The position numbers and the translations under genes were made by a program. A DNA stretch of 64,000 bases from Bacillota bacterium (GTDB lineage Bacteria > Bacillota > UBA4882 > UBA8346). The notes under the pieces were generated by a model. That model was given only the letters and a program-made list of their open reading frames with translations. It did no database searches and was not told the origin of the DNA. Below are positions 35,085 through 44,065 of this stretch, piece by piece. Every line of letters begins with the position of its first letter. Position 1 is the stretch's first letter. The stretch lies in contig JAEZJQ010000108.1 of NCBI GenBank assembly GCA_023436305.1, forward strand, positions 1 through 64,000, read 5' to 3'.

Positions 35085-35864
35085 TTATTTTTCCAGGCTC
35101 CGCCGTTGTTTTTCGTTCCGGGAATGTTCAGCCGGCCATAACTCGAAGGGACGCCCTTCCCGGATTGCCGCCGCTAAGTTGTTAAAGACTCTTTTGTCAT
35201 GGCGGCAGAGATTACGGATTAATTCTTTGGTCTCAGCCCGTTTGGTCAATCCATCGGCCGGGCAAGGGCTGGGAACCGGTTGAAAATTAGTAATTTGAAT
35301 GGCTTTTTTAAGTTCTGTCTCCCTGAAATAAACCAAAGGACGGATTACCGCCAGGCCAGCCCGATCAAGTTCGGTACGGGGCAGGAAAGTTTTAATCTGT
35401 CCCGAAAAGATCACACTCATCAAAAAAGTCTCCACCGCATCATCATGGTGGTGGGCCAGAGCCACTACATTATATCCCTCTTCTCCGGCAATCCGGTTCA
35501 TAGCGCCGCGGCGTAAAAAAGAACAAGTGGCGCACGGCCCTTCCGGATTGTTATCCCCAAACACGTACTTGGCAATCGCGGTTTTTGCTATCCTAAGTGG
35601 TACACTTAAGCTCGCGCAATATTCTTGCAGCGGTAACGGGTCAAGCGGTGTTGCAAAACCCAGATCAATGGTGAGCGCCCCTAGCTGAAAAGGGATGATA
35701 TTATGCTTTTGTAAAATTGATAAAGCATATAAAAGAAATGAGCTGTCCTTACCGCCGGAAAACCCCACTAAAACCCGGTCACCGGGCCGGATTAGATCAA
35801 ATTCACGGATGGCGCGAAGTAATTTTTGGGTATGAGTTTTAGGCAGACTCAAGCGGGAATGCAT
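35085..35864 (-). CDS. ttcA: TtcA-type tRNA 2-thiocytidine/thiouridine PP-loop enzyme
   Basis: ATP-dependent tRNA thiolase of the TtcA/TtuA group, 259 residues. The PP-loop (VGFSGGKDSSFLLYAL) is near 34-49. CATCSFLRRGAMN near 119 supplies two of the cluster cysteines, and CPAD near 201 another. HHHDDAVETFLMSVIFSG is conserved. These enzymes carry a [4Fe-4S] cluster. It is convergent with the TIGR03545 gene and ends 50 bases from it. Confidence 0.9.
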   Translation of the reverse strand: MHSRLSLPKTHTQKLLRAIREFDLIRPGDRVLVGFSGGKDSSFLLYALSILQKHNIIPFQLGALTIDLGFATPLDPLPLQEYCASLSVPLRIAKTAIAKYVFGDNNPEGPCATCSFLRRGAMNRIAGEEGYNVVALAHHHDDAVETFLMSVIFSGQIKTFLPRTELDRAGLAVIRPLVYFRETELKKAIQITNFQPVPSPCPADGLTKRAETKELIRNLCRHDKRVFNNLAAAIREGRPFELWPAEHSRNEKQRRSLEK

Positions 35865-36053
35865 GATGGAACCTCCGTTTATTAAAAAAAGTTGGTGAGT
35901 GATTCAGTTTCGAGTTATGATTTTATAAATCAATCTTTGATAGCCTATTTCATAATTGGGTAGTTTTATCGCTGAAAAAAGAAATACCGCTTTAGTCAGC
36001 GGCTATGGTTGTTAATATTAAATTCAAATAAGTATATGAAGTCATTCAAATAA

Positions 36054-37088
36054 TTACATCGACCGGCTACCGACGATGAGGCTGTTGCGGATGGAGTCGA
36101 AGCTTTCATTCTCCAGGATCTTCCCGGTTCCTAAAGCCACACAGGACAATGGATCTTCGGCCAAATGAATCGGAATTCCGGTTTCCTCGGATAATAACCG
36201 GGTAAAACCATGCAATAAAGAGCCACCACCGGTAAGTACGATTCCTTTATCAACAATATCCGAGGCCAGTTCGGGCGGGGTCCGTTCCAAAACCGACTTG
36301 ATGCCGTCAATAATTGTGGTTATCGGTTCCGATAACGCCTGGAAGGTATCAGTGGAGGTAAATTTGATGGTGCGTGGCAGGCCGGTTACCAAATCACGGC
36401 CCCTGATCTCCATGGATTTTCCCTCGCCCTCGGGATACGCGGAACCGATTTGAATCTTAATATCCTCGGCGGTCCGTTCCCCAACCATCATATTATACAT
36501 TTTTTTAATGTACCGGATGATGGCTTCGTCGAACTTGTCCCCACCAACCCGTAACGATTCACTGACCACAATGCCTCCCAGAGAAATGATGGCAACATCC
36601 GTGGTTCCGCCCCCGATATCCACCACCATGTTACCACTGGCTTCGGTAATGTTTAATCCTGCTCCGATAGCCGCCGCCATCGGTTCTTCTATCAAATAAG
36701 TTCTTTTAGCTCCGGCTTGCATGGCCGCTTCAAGAACCGCCCTTTTTTCAACACTGGTAACTCCCGAGGGAACACAGGCAACCACCTGCGGACGGAATAA
36801 TCGTGGTTTGGGACAAACTCTTTCGATAAAATACTTCAACATGGTTTCCGTAACGTCGTAATCAGCGATAACCCCGTCTTTTAAGGGTCTTATCGCCACA
36901 ATGTTACCGGGAGTACGGCCGATCATCTGGCGTGCTTCCTCGCCAACCGCCAGAATTTTATTATTGTCTTTTTGTAAGGCCACGACCGAAGGCTCCCGGA
37001 TTACAATGCCGCGTTTCTTCACATAAACCAGCACACTTGCAGTTCCCAAATCAATTCCAATATCCGTTACTAAATTCCGCCAGTTCAA
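36054..37088 (-). CDS. mbl: MreB-family actin homologue (Mbl)
   Basis: Cytoskeletal ATPase guiding cell-wall elongation. Phosphate-1 motif DIGIDLGTASVLVY, then EEPMAAAIGAGL, phosphate-2 (MVVDIGGGTTDVAIISLGG), adenosine motif (GIVLTGGGSLLHGF). The start is TTG at 37088 (NWRNLVTDIG), 7 bases after GGGGGG. The longer frame to 37103 begins inside that site. It follows spoIIID, the same order as spoIIID-mbl of Bacillus, which favours Mbl over MreB. Confidence 0.92.
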   Translation of the reverse strand: MNWRNLVTDIGIDLGTASVLVYVKKRGIVIREPSVVALQKDNNKILAVGEEARQMIGRTPGNIVAIRPLKDGVIADYDVTETMLKYFIERVCPKPRLFRPQVVACVPSGVTSVEKRAVLEAAMQAGAKRTYLIEEPMAAAIGAGLNITEASGNMVVDIGGGTTDVAIISLGGIVVSESLRVGGDKFDEAIIRYIKKMYNMMVGERTAEDIKIQIGSAYPEGEGKSMEIRGRDLVTGLPRTIKFTSTDTFQALSEPITTIIDGIKSVLERTPPELASDIVDKGIVLTGGGSLLHGFTRLLSEETGIPIHLAEDPLSCVALGTGKILENESFDSIRNSLIVGSRSM

Positions 37089-37154
37089 GCCGCTGCCCCC
37101 CAATCATCGGGTGCATTTTCAATGCATCCACGATGCTTATATATCATTTAACCT

Positions 37155-37448
37155 CTATGTTCTACGTTTTTTTGGAATATCCTCCTTTTTAAATGTGATT
37201 TCTCTGATCTGATACTTCTTTTTCGTAGCCTCGCCCCCCCTGATATGTCGCTCTGCTTTATTGATCTGCAAGATTTGTTTTACTTCCCGGTAGAGACCCC
37301 GGTTAATATCCGGCAATCGCTCAGTTACATCTTTATGTACGGTGCTTTTACTAACTCCGAAATATTTGGCCGCTTGTCTGACAGTAGCCTTTCGTTCCGC
37401 GATATAGTAACTTAAATCCAACACCCGCTTTTGGATATAATCCTTCAA
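37155..37448 (-). CDS. spoIIID: Sporulation transcription factor SpoIIID
   Basis: Mother-cell regulator that modulates sigma-E and sigma-K genes. The 97-residue protein has the family helix-turn-helix ATVRQAAKYFGVSKSTVHKDVTERL at about 20-44 and the basic C-terminal region (HIRGGEATKKKYQ) that contacts the minor groove. It uses TTG at 37448, directly after a G-rich ribosome site. Sits between the SpoIIQ-like gene and mbl. The 240-base gap upstream holds only GGATTT/AGGATT repeats. Confidence 0.95.
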   Translation of the reverse strand: MKDYIQKRVLDLSYYIAERKATVRQAAKYFGVSKSTVHKDVTERLPDINRGLYREVKQILQINKAERHIRGGEATKKKYQIREITFKKEDIPKKRRT

Positions 37449-37510
37449 TCCCCCCGCCCCCCGGACTTTTTATTAAATGTATATGGCTTGGGCAGTAGGA
37501 ATATGTGACT

Positions 37511-37557
37511 AGGATTGGCCAGGATTTTTTGGATTTACAGGATTTGTAGGATTAAAT
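37511..37557. repeat. Degenerate GGATTTACAGGATT-type repeat
   Basis: Several AGGATT/GGATTT words follow each other (AGGATTTTTTGGATTTACAGGATTTGTAGGATT region). A related inverted copy lies at 12451-12480 (TTAATCCTGTAAATCC). Shared only between intergenic regions, so a dispersed short repeat is likely. Confidence 0.5.
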
Positions 37558-37688
37558 TGAGGTTGTAGATTCGACAGAATTTTAAGATATTAAATTTTAT
37601 AGGATTTCTCCATCTGAAAATTTTTTTAGCCTTATCCATCCTTTAATCCCATAAATCATGATCAATCCCTTTATCCTTTATTTAATAA

Positions 37689-38423
37689 TCATAGGCCCTC
37701 GATAATATTTTGAGGATCAACCGGTTTCCGGTGGTGGTATATTCCAAAATGAAAGCCGGGAACTTTCGAGTGTGTTCCGGCGGTACTACTGGCGCCGATA
37801 ATCACTCCTTTGATGACTTTTTGGCCATCTTGAACTTGAATATTCGATAAATCAGCGTAAACACTCTCCCATCCGTTACCGTGGTCAAGCGTGACGGAAA
37901 AGAGGCCCCCGGTGGCCTTTTCAATCTTGATAACCGTTCCGGCGGCGGCGGCCATTACATTCCCGCCTGCCGGCATGTTGATATCAACTCCTGGATGAAG
38001 CCGCCAACTTTTTTGAAAGCCTGTCCACTCAAACCCTTGAACAACTTGTCCCAATGCCGGGCGGCTAAAACTATGAACGTCGAAAGCCGGTTCCGGTTTC
38101 TTCCTTTGTTCAACTTGGAGTTGTTGTTTCAAACGCTTTAATTCGTGCCGCAGGGTTGCCACCGTGGAACTTTTATCGGTCTGACGCTCTTGTTTGGCCC
38201 TCCATTGGGAAATCTTTTGCAAGCCGTGACTTGGACCCCACAAATACACTCCCAGGCCAAACGCCAGCAAATAAACAACCCAATATTTGGGAATTAAATA
38301 TGGTTTAACATTATCAATCAGTTTTTTCCCCTGCTGTTTTACCCATGAATTAATTTTTATCCAATGAATCGCTGAAAATAACCTCTCCGGCTGTTTTTTG
38401 GACCTCTTCGGCAAATCAATCAC
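37689..38423 (-). CDS. spoIIQ: SpoIIQ-like M23 endopeptidase-fold protein
   Basis: 244 residues with a single N-terminal membrane anchor (YWVVYLLAFGLGVYLWG), a coiled-coil stalk (about 75-105), and an M23 domain (about 125-240). HPGVDINMPAGGNVMAAAAGTV carries the His/Asp metal ligands, and FHFGIYHHRKPVDP the later His. The active-site pattern looks largely intact, unlike Bacillus SpoIIQ, so it may be enzymatically active as in clostridia. The position between spoIID and spoIIID matches the Bacillus order. Confidence 0.85.
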   Translation of the reverse strand: MIDLPKRSKKQPERLFSAIHWIKINSWVKQQGKKLIDNVKPYLIPKYWVVYLLAFGLGVYLWGPSHGLQKISQWRAKQERQTDKSSTVATLRHELKRLKQQLQVEQRKKPEPAFDVHSFSRPALGQVVQGFEWTGFQKSWRLHPGVDINMPAGGNVMAAAAGTVIKIEKATGGLFSVTLDHGNGWESVYADLSNIQVQDGQKVIKGVIIGASSTAGTHSKVPGFHFGIYHHRKPVDPQNIIEGL

Positions 38424-38548
38424 CTCATTTTGTTTCCAATTGATAGGTATAGCTTTTCTTTAATATGAAAAATTATCCATAAAAGATTAATTCCATTAAT
38501 TACCCTGGCACGACATGGTTGGCCTCAAAACCACCCGTGAAAATAAAC

Positions 38549-39553
38549 CTATTTTTGTGTTAATTTATATCTTATTTTATGAAACCGAACCCCCCGGTAA
38601 TAATGTTGTAAAATACGGTGATAATCCCATCCCTGCTTGGCCATGCCATTGGCCCCATATTGGCACATACCCACACCATGCCCGTATCCGAGCACCGTGA
38701 AATAAATACCGGAACGTTTCATTTTCCAGGTAAAACAGGTTGAATTTAAGGCGGCCATTTTCCGAAACTCTTCCCCACGCAAGTATTGTTTCCCCAAAGA
38801 CATCCAGAGAACCCGGCCCGTCCTGGAGCGGCGCACCACTTTCATTGTTTGAAGCACCGCTTCCGGTGTTTTCAAACGGCGGCTTAATTCTTGCCAGGTA
38901 AACCCGATCTTTTGGGAATAGCGGGCCGAATCCTGATCAAAACCGCAACTCTCGCTTTGGAGATAGGGCGAATCCTGATTCCATATCTCACCGGCCGCCG
39001 TGGTTCCCACCCCGCAAGTGGAGTGAAATACCGCGTCAATCGGAATATTATTATATGTAATAATTTCTCCGGAGGTTTCCATAACCGCCTCGCGAATCTT
39101 TCTATAATACCGTTGAAAATTTCGCGGGCCCCACTTCCGTTTCAAACCGGTATCTGCCAGCCAGGCTTGACTTTCCCCCGGATCATCACAAAAATCCGCT
39201 TCTGGATTAACCCGGCAGCCCCGGCCGCCAAACCTTTTTAACCGCTTAATGGATAAAGTGCGCGCCGCCACCGCTTGCGCTTTTAAAGCTTCCCAGTGAA
39301 ACTCGGCTGGCATTTCAGCTGCCACCACCCCAACAAGATACTCTTCCAGATCCAGCCGTTGAATTCTTCCCTCATGATGAACAAACAAGCGCACCGGAAT
39401 ATAAATGGAACGCTTGGGAGAGACTGCCAAATTTCTTTTCATCAAAAGCACCGGGACCAGTACCATGAGAATAAATATTAAAAACCAGATTAGACCATTG
39501 CGCTCACTCAAAATCAAATCCCCCGCATTTCGAATGACCATCACCGGACTCAT
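38549..39553 (-). CDS. spoIID: Stage II sporulation protein D (lytic transglycosylase)
   Basis: Peptidoglycan hydrolase needed for engulfment. One transmembrane anchor (LIWFLIFILMVLVPVLLM) at about 21-38, then the SpoIID fold: LDLEEYLVGVVAAEMPAEFHWEALKAQAVAARTL near 70-105 with the catalytic Glu, FHSTCGVGTTAAGEIW near 182, and the C-terminal GYGHGVGMCQYGANGMAKQG. At 334 residues it has the typical length. It is the first gene of the spoIID-spoIIQ-spoIIID-mbl series, with gaps large enough for individual promoters. Confidence 0.95.
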   Translation of the reverse strand: MSPVMVIRNAGDLILSERNGLIWFLIFILMVLVPVLLMKRNLAVSPKRSIYIPVRLFVHHEGRIQRLDLEEYLVGVVAAEMPAEFHWEALKAQAVAARTLSIKRLKRFGGRGCRVNPEADFCDDPGESQAWLADTGLKRKWGPRNFQRYYRKIREAVMETSGEIITYNNIPIDAVFHSTCGVGTTAAGEIWNQDSPYLQSESCGFDQDSARYSQKIGFTWQELSRRLKTPEAVLQTMKVVRRSRTGRVLWMSLGKQYLRGEEFRKMAALNSTCFTWKMKRSGIYFTVLGYGHGVGMCQYGANGMAKQGWDYHRILQHYYRGVRFHKIRYKLTQK

Positions 39554-39771
39554 TGAATACCGCTCTACTCAAGAAATATATCATCGAAAGAACTTTATGA
39601 TATGTTTCTTTGATAATCGATAATAATTTCACCATATGCCAAACTATCGGGAAAGATGACTCTAAAAAGCAACGAATAAAATTGTCAATCTGGAAGGAAT
39701 TTACCCCTGAAGAAATAATTTATTAAAAGATACACCCGTCAAATCAATCAATTGGGATTTACGCTGGATAT

Positions 39772-39948
39772 TTGCGATGTACGGTAATAATAATTAAGGT
39801 TTTATTCAATTCAGCCGATGAAAAAAATATCATATGGTTGTGGAGCTTCGTTTCGGAATTATTCCCCAAGTTTGCTTCACACAACAACCTTAGGAAAGAA
39901 AATGATTATTTCTTTGTTCCCCGCGTATGCATCAAGTGGAAGGACTGA
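39772..39948 (+). CDS. Small ORF, unknown
   Basis: A 58-codon frame from TTG 39772 encodes a plausible protein (VIIIKVLFNSADEKNIIWLWSFVSELFPKF, then NDYFFVPRVCIKWKD). I recognise no family. It ends five bases before the next small ORF, as if in one operon leading to the polyferredoxin. The start is uncertain and no clear ribosome site is visible. The rest of the 39554-39771 gap shows nothing. Confidence 0.3.
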   Translation: MRCTVIIIKVLFNSADEKNIIWLWSFVSELFPKFASHNNLRKENDYFFVPRVCIKWKD

Positions 39949-39953
39949 TTGAA

Positions 39954-40143
39954 ATGTCTACGTATGAACAAGTAAGTCCGGAATTGATCATGAATGTCCT
40001 GGGAAAAGATTATTTTTTAGCCAAGAAGAAACAACAACCACCGCGTCAAAAAAAACGCCGGCGGCCATGATGATGTTTATATCACGGGAAATTTTCTTCA
40101 AGCGATTGGTGGTTCGATAGTTTCTAAATATTTTTTGGGGTGA
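39954..40143 (+). CDS. Small ORF with possible -1 frameshift at A8 run
   Basis: ATG 39954 follows GGAAGG by 10 bases and opens 38 codons (STYEQVSPELIMNVLGKDYFLAKKK..), ending in a basic run at TGA 40070. At CAA AAA AAA CGC (eight A) a slip of -1 continues as NAGGHDDVYITGNFLQAIGGSIVSKYFLG to TGA 40143, seven bases before the polyferredoxin ATG. The extension reads like natural protein. Either a programmed frameshift or a homopolymer indel explains it. Unknown family. Confidence 0.4.
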
Positions 40144-40149
40144 TTTTTT

Positions 40150-41406
40150 ATGACAAAAATTCGATTATCGGTAATGTCTCTAATCCTTATAACCTTAATG
40201 ATTATTACGATATTTCCCGTTAGCGCGGCAAAAACCGTTGGTTCCCTTGCGCCTGGTTTAATTGCCACGGAACCGGACGTTATAGTTCCCGCCGATCCTG
40301 AAACGGAAACCAGTGATGCCGGCCCTATCTCCGCTCCGTCCACAAATAATTCCGGAGCCACAACGGCAAACGGCCCGCTAGCTTCACCAAGACCCCCGGG
40401 ATCAAATAATAGAACCCAAGCAACCGCCACACCGGCGGTGGGGATCACCGAAAATGTGATTCCCCAAAACCAGGACACATTACATAATCAGGAACGGCAA
40501 TCATCCAAAAATAACCCCAGTTTCAAAACATGGCTCAGTCAATATACGATACAGGACTTTTTCGCTTTGAAAGATCGATTTTGGGCCGGCATCCCATTCT
40601 ATGCCGGTTTTTGGGCCCTTATTTTTGGTTTGGCCGTTGTGTTTTATCTCTTTAAATGGAAACATCTCCGGCAACCTTTGTTGTTCTTGAGCGCCATATT
40701 TTTTGGGTTCTTTTTGGGCGGAGTACCGAATCCCATTAATGGAATTTTTGAAGTTTTGGCGAACCATCAAGTGCTGCTGAATATTGGTCTCATTCTACTT
40801 CCGTTGGGATTATCGTTTATCTGGGGAAGATTCTACTGCGGCTGGATTTGTCCGTTAGGAGCGATTCAGGAGTTTTTGAACCCGGCCCCCGAAGGCCGCA
40901 GCTTACCGCAACCACTGGACCGGGTTCTCAAATATCTAAAATATATCCTGCTTGCCGTGTTCGGGTATCTATCCTGGTACTCCACGCATAATTTATGGCT
41001 AAAATATGATCCTTCCCAAACCTTGTTTACTTTTAACGGTTCTTTCACTGCCATCATTATTTTGATTTCCATTTTATTGATATCGATCTGGGTATCGCGC
41101 CCGTTTTGCCGGTATCTGTGTCCGTTAGGGGCGATACTTGCAATTACTTCAAGATTAGCACCGTTTAAAATGAGGGCGGATGCTAAAAAATGCATGGTTT
41201 GCGGGAAATGCCGCACCGGCGAATGCCCCATGGATGCCGTCTCGGCCTTCAATCCCGAAATTGATTTACCCAATATTGATAATGCAGAGTGCATTAAATG
41301 CTCACGCTGCCAGAAAAACTGCCGGAATTCCGCATTACGGGTGACCGGATTTCAGATCGACCATATTTATTCCCCTAACGACAAGCCCACTGGAAATTAT
41401 GATTAA
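40150..41406 (+). CDS. NapH-like 4Fe-4S polyferredoxin membrane protein
   Basis: 418 residues. A signal-like hydrophobic start (1-27), then an unusual Pro/Thr/Ala-rich stretch (about 35-110), then transmembrane helices with two CxxxCP motifs (CGWICPLG near 240 and CRYLCPLG near 325), then two C-terminal ferredoxin clusters (CMVCGKCRTGECP and CIKCSRCQKNCRN). This is the NapH/RdxA/CcoG-type quinol or electron-transfer scaffold. The P/T-rich insert near the N terminus is atypical. The stop overlaps the cca start by one base (TAATG). Confidence 0.85.
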   Translation: MTKIRLSVMSLILITLMIITIFPVSAAKTVGSLAPGLIATEPDVIVPADPETETSDAGPISAPSTNNSGATTANGPLASPRPPGSNNRTQATATPAVGITENVIPQNQDTLHNQERQSSKNNPSFKTWLSQYTIQDFFALKDRFWAGIPFYAGFWALIFGLAVVFYLFKWKHLRQPLLFLSAIFFGFFLGGVPNPINGIFEVLANHQVLLNIGLILLPLGLSFIWGRFYCGWICPLGAIQEFLNPAPEGRSLPQPLDRVLKYLKYILLAVFGYLSWYSTHNLWLKYDPSQTLFTFNGSFTAIIILISILLISIWVSRPFCRYLCPLGAILAITSRLAPFKMRADAKKCMVCGKCRTGECPMDAVSAFNPEIDLPNIDNAECIKCSRCQKNCRNSALRVTGFQIDHIYSPNDKPTGNYD

Positions 41407-42818
41407 TGAGAAAGCCAGTTACCGGCTCCGCCGAATATTCGTTAACCGCCACTGAAACCTTGAATTTTCAAGCCATCCCGGCGTGGTTGGCGGAAGTGGC
41501 CGATCGGTTCATCCGCCATGGTTATCAAATATACTTGGTGGGGGGAGCAGTACGGGATTTGTTATGGGGAAAACTCCCGAAAGACTGGGATTTATCCACC
41601 AACGCCCTGCCGGAGCAGATCGAAGCCTTGTTCCCCATAACTGTGCCCACCGGAAAACCATTCGGTACCATTACGGTATGGGTGGGCGAGAATGCGGTGG
41701 AGGTCACCACCTTCCGTTCCGATTCGGGTTACAGCGACGGCCGGAGGCCCGATTCCGTCCAATTTGAGCGAACCATCATCCCGGATCTGGCCCGGCGCGA
41801 TTTTACCATCAATGCCATCGCTTACAATTTTTCCCGAAACATGTTGATTGATCCTTTTGGCGGCCGTGAGGATGCCCACCACCGAATATTGAAAGCCGTC
41901 GGCGATCCCGGCGTCCGATTCGCCGAAGACGGCCTGCGGATGTTCCGCTTTTTCCGATTTTTGGCGACCCAGGACCTAAAACCGCACCGTCCCACCGCTC
42001 AAGCCATCAACACCAAATGGGCCAATAACCTCAGTATGGAAAGAATCCGCGACGAATTCAGCAAGCTCTTAACGGGTCCGAAGGTGCGCCTGGGATTGAC
42101 CGGTTTACAGCAGAGCGGTTTATTGGATTTCTTCCTGCCCGAATTGGCGGAATGCCGCCAAATGGACCGGGACTATCACCATAACCCCCCGCTTTGGGAA
42201 CATCTCGTAATGGCCACCGAAACCATCGCTCCCCAACTTCATCTGCGAATGGCGGCCTTATTGCATGATATCGCCAAGCCAAAAACCAGGTTTTATGATG
42301 AAACCGGGGTTCATTTTTATGGTCATGATGAACAAGGAGCGGCAATCAGTGAAACCATTCTGGAACGATTGCGTTTTCCCAATAAGTTCATCACTACCGT
42401 AACCAATTTAATCCGACGGCACATGTTCGCCATCCCCTCCGAAGCCGGCGATGGCGCCATCCGCCGTTTCATCGCCAAGGCGGGTGAGTACGCCATCCCC
42501 GATCTGCTGGAATTGCGGCGGGCTGATATTGTGGCCACCGGACGGATCAATGAACGGACTTACCAAGCTTGGCAGGATCTACAAGACCGGATCAATCGGG
42601 TATTACGGAACGAATCCGGTAATTATCCGCCAAAGTTAGCGGTGAACGGCCGGGATTTAATGGGCTACTTCACCTTGCCACCCAGCCCTTCCATCGGAAA
42701 ACTCCTTGACTATCTGCAAGATTTAATTTTGGACGATCCGGCTTTGAATCAAAAGGAGATCTTATTGGCGAAAGCCAAGGAATATCTGGACCACGATTCG
42801 CCGGGATTTAACGGATGA
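41406..42818 (+). CDS. cca: CCA tRNA nucleotidyltransferase
   Basis: Adds or repairs the tRNA 3' CCA end; class II nucleotidyltransferase of 470 residues. The head has YLVGGAVRDLLWGKLPKDWDLST with the two catalytic Asp. The motif RRDFTINAIAYN and the templating-helix region (EDGLRMFRFFRF) follow. An HD domain (LRMAALLHDIAKPKTR near 279) sits in the C-terminal half, as in long bacterial Cca enzymes. The ATG overlaps the polyferredoxin stop. Confidence 0.93.
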   Translation: MRKPVTGSAEYSLTATETLNFQAIPAWLAEVADRFIRHGYQIYLVGGAVRDLLWGKLPKDWDLSTNALPEQIEALFPITVPTGKPFGTITVWVGENAVEVTTFRSDSGYSDGRRPDSVQFERTIIPDLARRDFTINAIAYNFSRNMLIDPFGGREDAHHRILKAVGDPGVRFAEDGLRMFRFFRFLATQDLKPHRPTAQAINTKWANNLSMERIRDEFSKLLTGPKVRLGLTGLQQSGLLDFFLPELAECRQMDRDYHHNPPLWEHLVMATETIAPQLHLRMAALLHDIAKPKTRFYDETGVHFYGHDEQGAAISETILERLRFPNKFITTVTNLIRRHMFAIPSEAGDGAIRRFIAKAGEYAIPDLLELRRADIVATGRINERTYQAWQDLQDRINRVLRNESGNYPPKLAVNGRDLMGYFTLPPSPSIGKLLDYLQDLILDDPALNQKEILLAKAKEYLDHDSPGFNG

Positions 42819-42824
42819 TAGGCA

Positions 42825-43472
42825 CTAATCCATACCAAGTTTGTTTTCAACATCCCTGACTCCGGACTGGCGGGAAGCGATGGCTTCAGCCAATGCGGCC
42901 TCCGGTTTCGGCAGTCCCCCGCTAAGAGTTACCATCCCGTGATTGGATAGTACTTTAACCTTTCCTGGCGTGATTCCAAGTTCTTCGAGCAGTGCCATTT
43001 GAATATGGTTGACAATATCGTCATCATCCAATTCCTCCTCCAGCTTAAGCTGGCTGTGGACTTCCCGTACCCCCCGGGCTTTGCCCACGGTTTCCATAGC
43101 TTGCGCCACTTCATTAAGATTATTTACACTACCTACTAATTGAACCTCCCCACCACTGACCTTGGCTCCTACCGTAGCCGGTATCTCAGGATTGGCGCGT
43201 AATTCCTCACCAACTTCAAACGCTACGTCTCCATCATCTATATCACCGTCGGTACAGACGGTAATATCGTTCTCCACTTTTCTAACCCCCGGAAACCGCC
43301 AGATCAATTCCTCAGCTTGGCGCTTCTCATCCAGAACATCCACGATTCCTTGAATTTGAACAACCCCGTTTTCGGATACCCGCGCCATTAATCCATAGGG
43401 CCCCAGCCTTTCATTTTGGCGCAATTCAGTGTTGATCTGTTCAGCGAGACTTTCGAAAATGATATTGGTCAA
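42825..43472 (-). CDS. Triple BON domain protein
   Basis: 215 residues built of three BON (OsmY/nodulation) repeats: about 1-72 (VVQIQGIVDVLDEKRQAEELIWRFPGVRKVENDI), 76-145 (EVQLVGSVNNLNEVAQAMETVGKARGVREVHSQL) and 150-215 (MVTLSGGLPKPEAALAEAIASRQSGVRDVENKL). No signal peptide, so cytosolic or membrane-peripheral. BON domains bind phospholipid or potassium-related ligands; the role here is unknown. Convergent with cca, 6 bases apart. Confidence 0.85.
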   Translation of the reverse strand: MTNIIFESLAEQINTELRQNERLGPYGLMARVSENGVVQIQGIVDVLDEKRQAEELIWRFPGVRKVENDITVCTDGDIDDGDVAFEVGEELRANPEIPATVGAKVSGGEVQLVGSVNNLNEVAQAMETVGKARGVREVHSQLKLEEELDDDDIVNHIQMALLEELGITPGKVKVLSNHGMVTLSGGLPKPEAALAEAIASRQSGVRDVENKLGMD

Positions 43473-43661
43473 AAAATTCCCCCCTATACGAAATAATTAT
43501 CCTTTACAGTTTGCTGTTTTAGCCAACTTTTGAGGATAATTAATATTATCTGATGGGGGGGTGAATTTTAGTCGAAACATTGATCACTGTTCACTGCAAA
43601 AATAGTACCAAAGTACTCGAAAAAATAGTACTATCGTATGACGACAGTTATCCGGGACGGG

Positions 43662-43670
43662 TGTTATACT
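43662..43670 (+). promoter_or_regulatory. Extended -10 promoter of the small ORF at 43.7 kb
   Basis: TGTTATACT is an extended -10 element about 50 bases before the ATG. No good -35 lies upstream. The region before it carries repeated TAGTAC words that could be an operator. Confidence 0.4.
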
Positions 43671-43720
43671 AAACAAAAGAAATGGCCCTCATCACTTGAA
43701 GCAAAAGGAGAATGCGCTTT

Positions 43721-43969
43721 ATGCTAAGCGAAACCCGCAAACGGAACCTTGCCTCCCAGATTTATTGTATCATCGCCGATAACGGTCTCTCAAGTTATGA
43801 AGCCGATTGCCTCCTGGTCCGGATCAACCCGGTTCCGGAAAGTCCTAAACTGATCCTGGCCTCCCGGCAGGTGGCCGAACTTCTGTTCAAGACTAAGTTA
43901 AGCATCACCGAAAGCGAGGAGTTGTTCCGCTATGTCAGGGAAAATCTGGTCCGGTTTTGCGTGTCATAA
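43721..43969 (+). CDS. Hypothetical small protein
   Basis: 82 residues (MLSETRKRNLASQIYCIIADNGLSSYEADCLL, then NPVPESPKLILASRQVAELLFKTKLSITESEELFRYVREN). Mostly alpha-helical. I do not recognise the family. The start at 43721 is 10 bases after AAAGGAG; the earlier ATG at 43712 is only one base from that site. Own promoter and a terminator-like hairpin right after it. Faces the end of the big biosynthetic operon. Confidence 0.65.
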   Translation: MLSETRKRNLASQIYCIIADNGLSSYEADCLLVRINPVPESPKLILASRQVAELLFKTKLSITESEELFRYVRENLVRFCVS

Positions 43970-43976
43970 AATGAAA

Positions 43977-43999
43977 TTCCCACAGCGAAACTGTGAGAA
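43977..43999. terminator. Bidirectional hairpin between the small ORF and the biosynthetic operon
   Basis: TTCCCACAG-CGAAA-CTGTGAGAA, a 9-bp stem with one G-T pair. On the minus strand it is followed by TTTCATTTT, so it can end the convergent biosynthetic operon; the plus-strand T-run is weak. Confidence 0.6.
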
Positions 44000-44065
44000 A
44001 CTTCTAATATAGTATTATTAAAAACAATGTGAAAACCTAAAATTTTGGCAGTACACTTTACTCGG

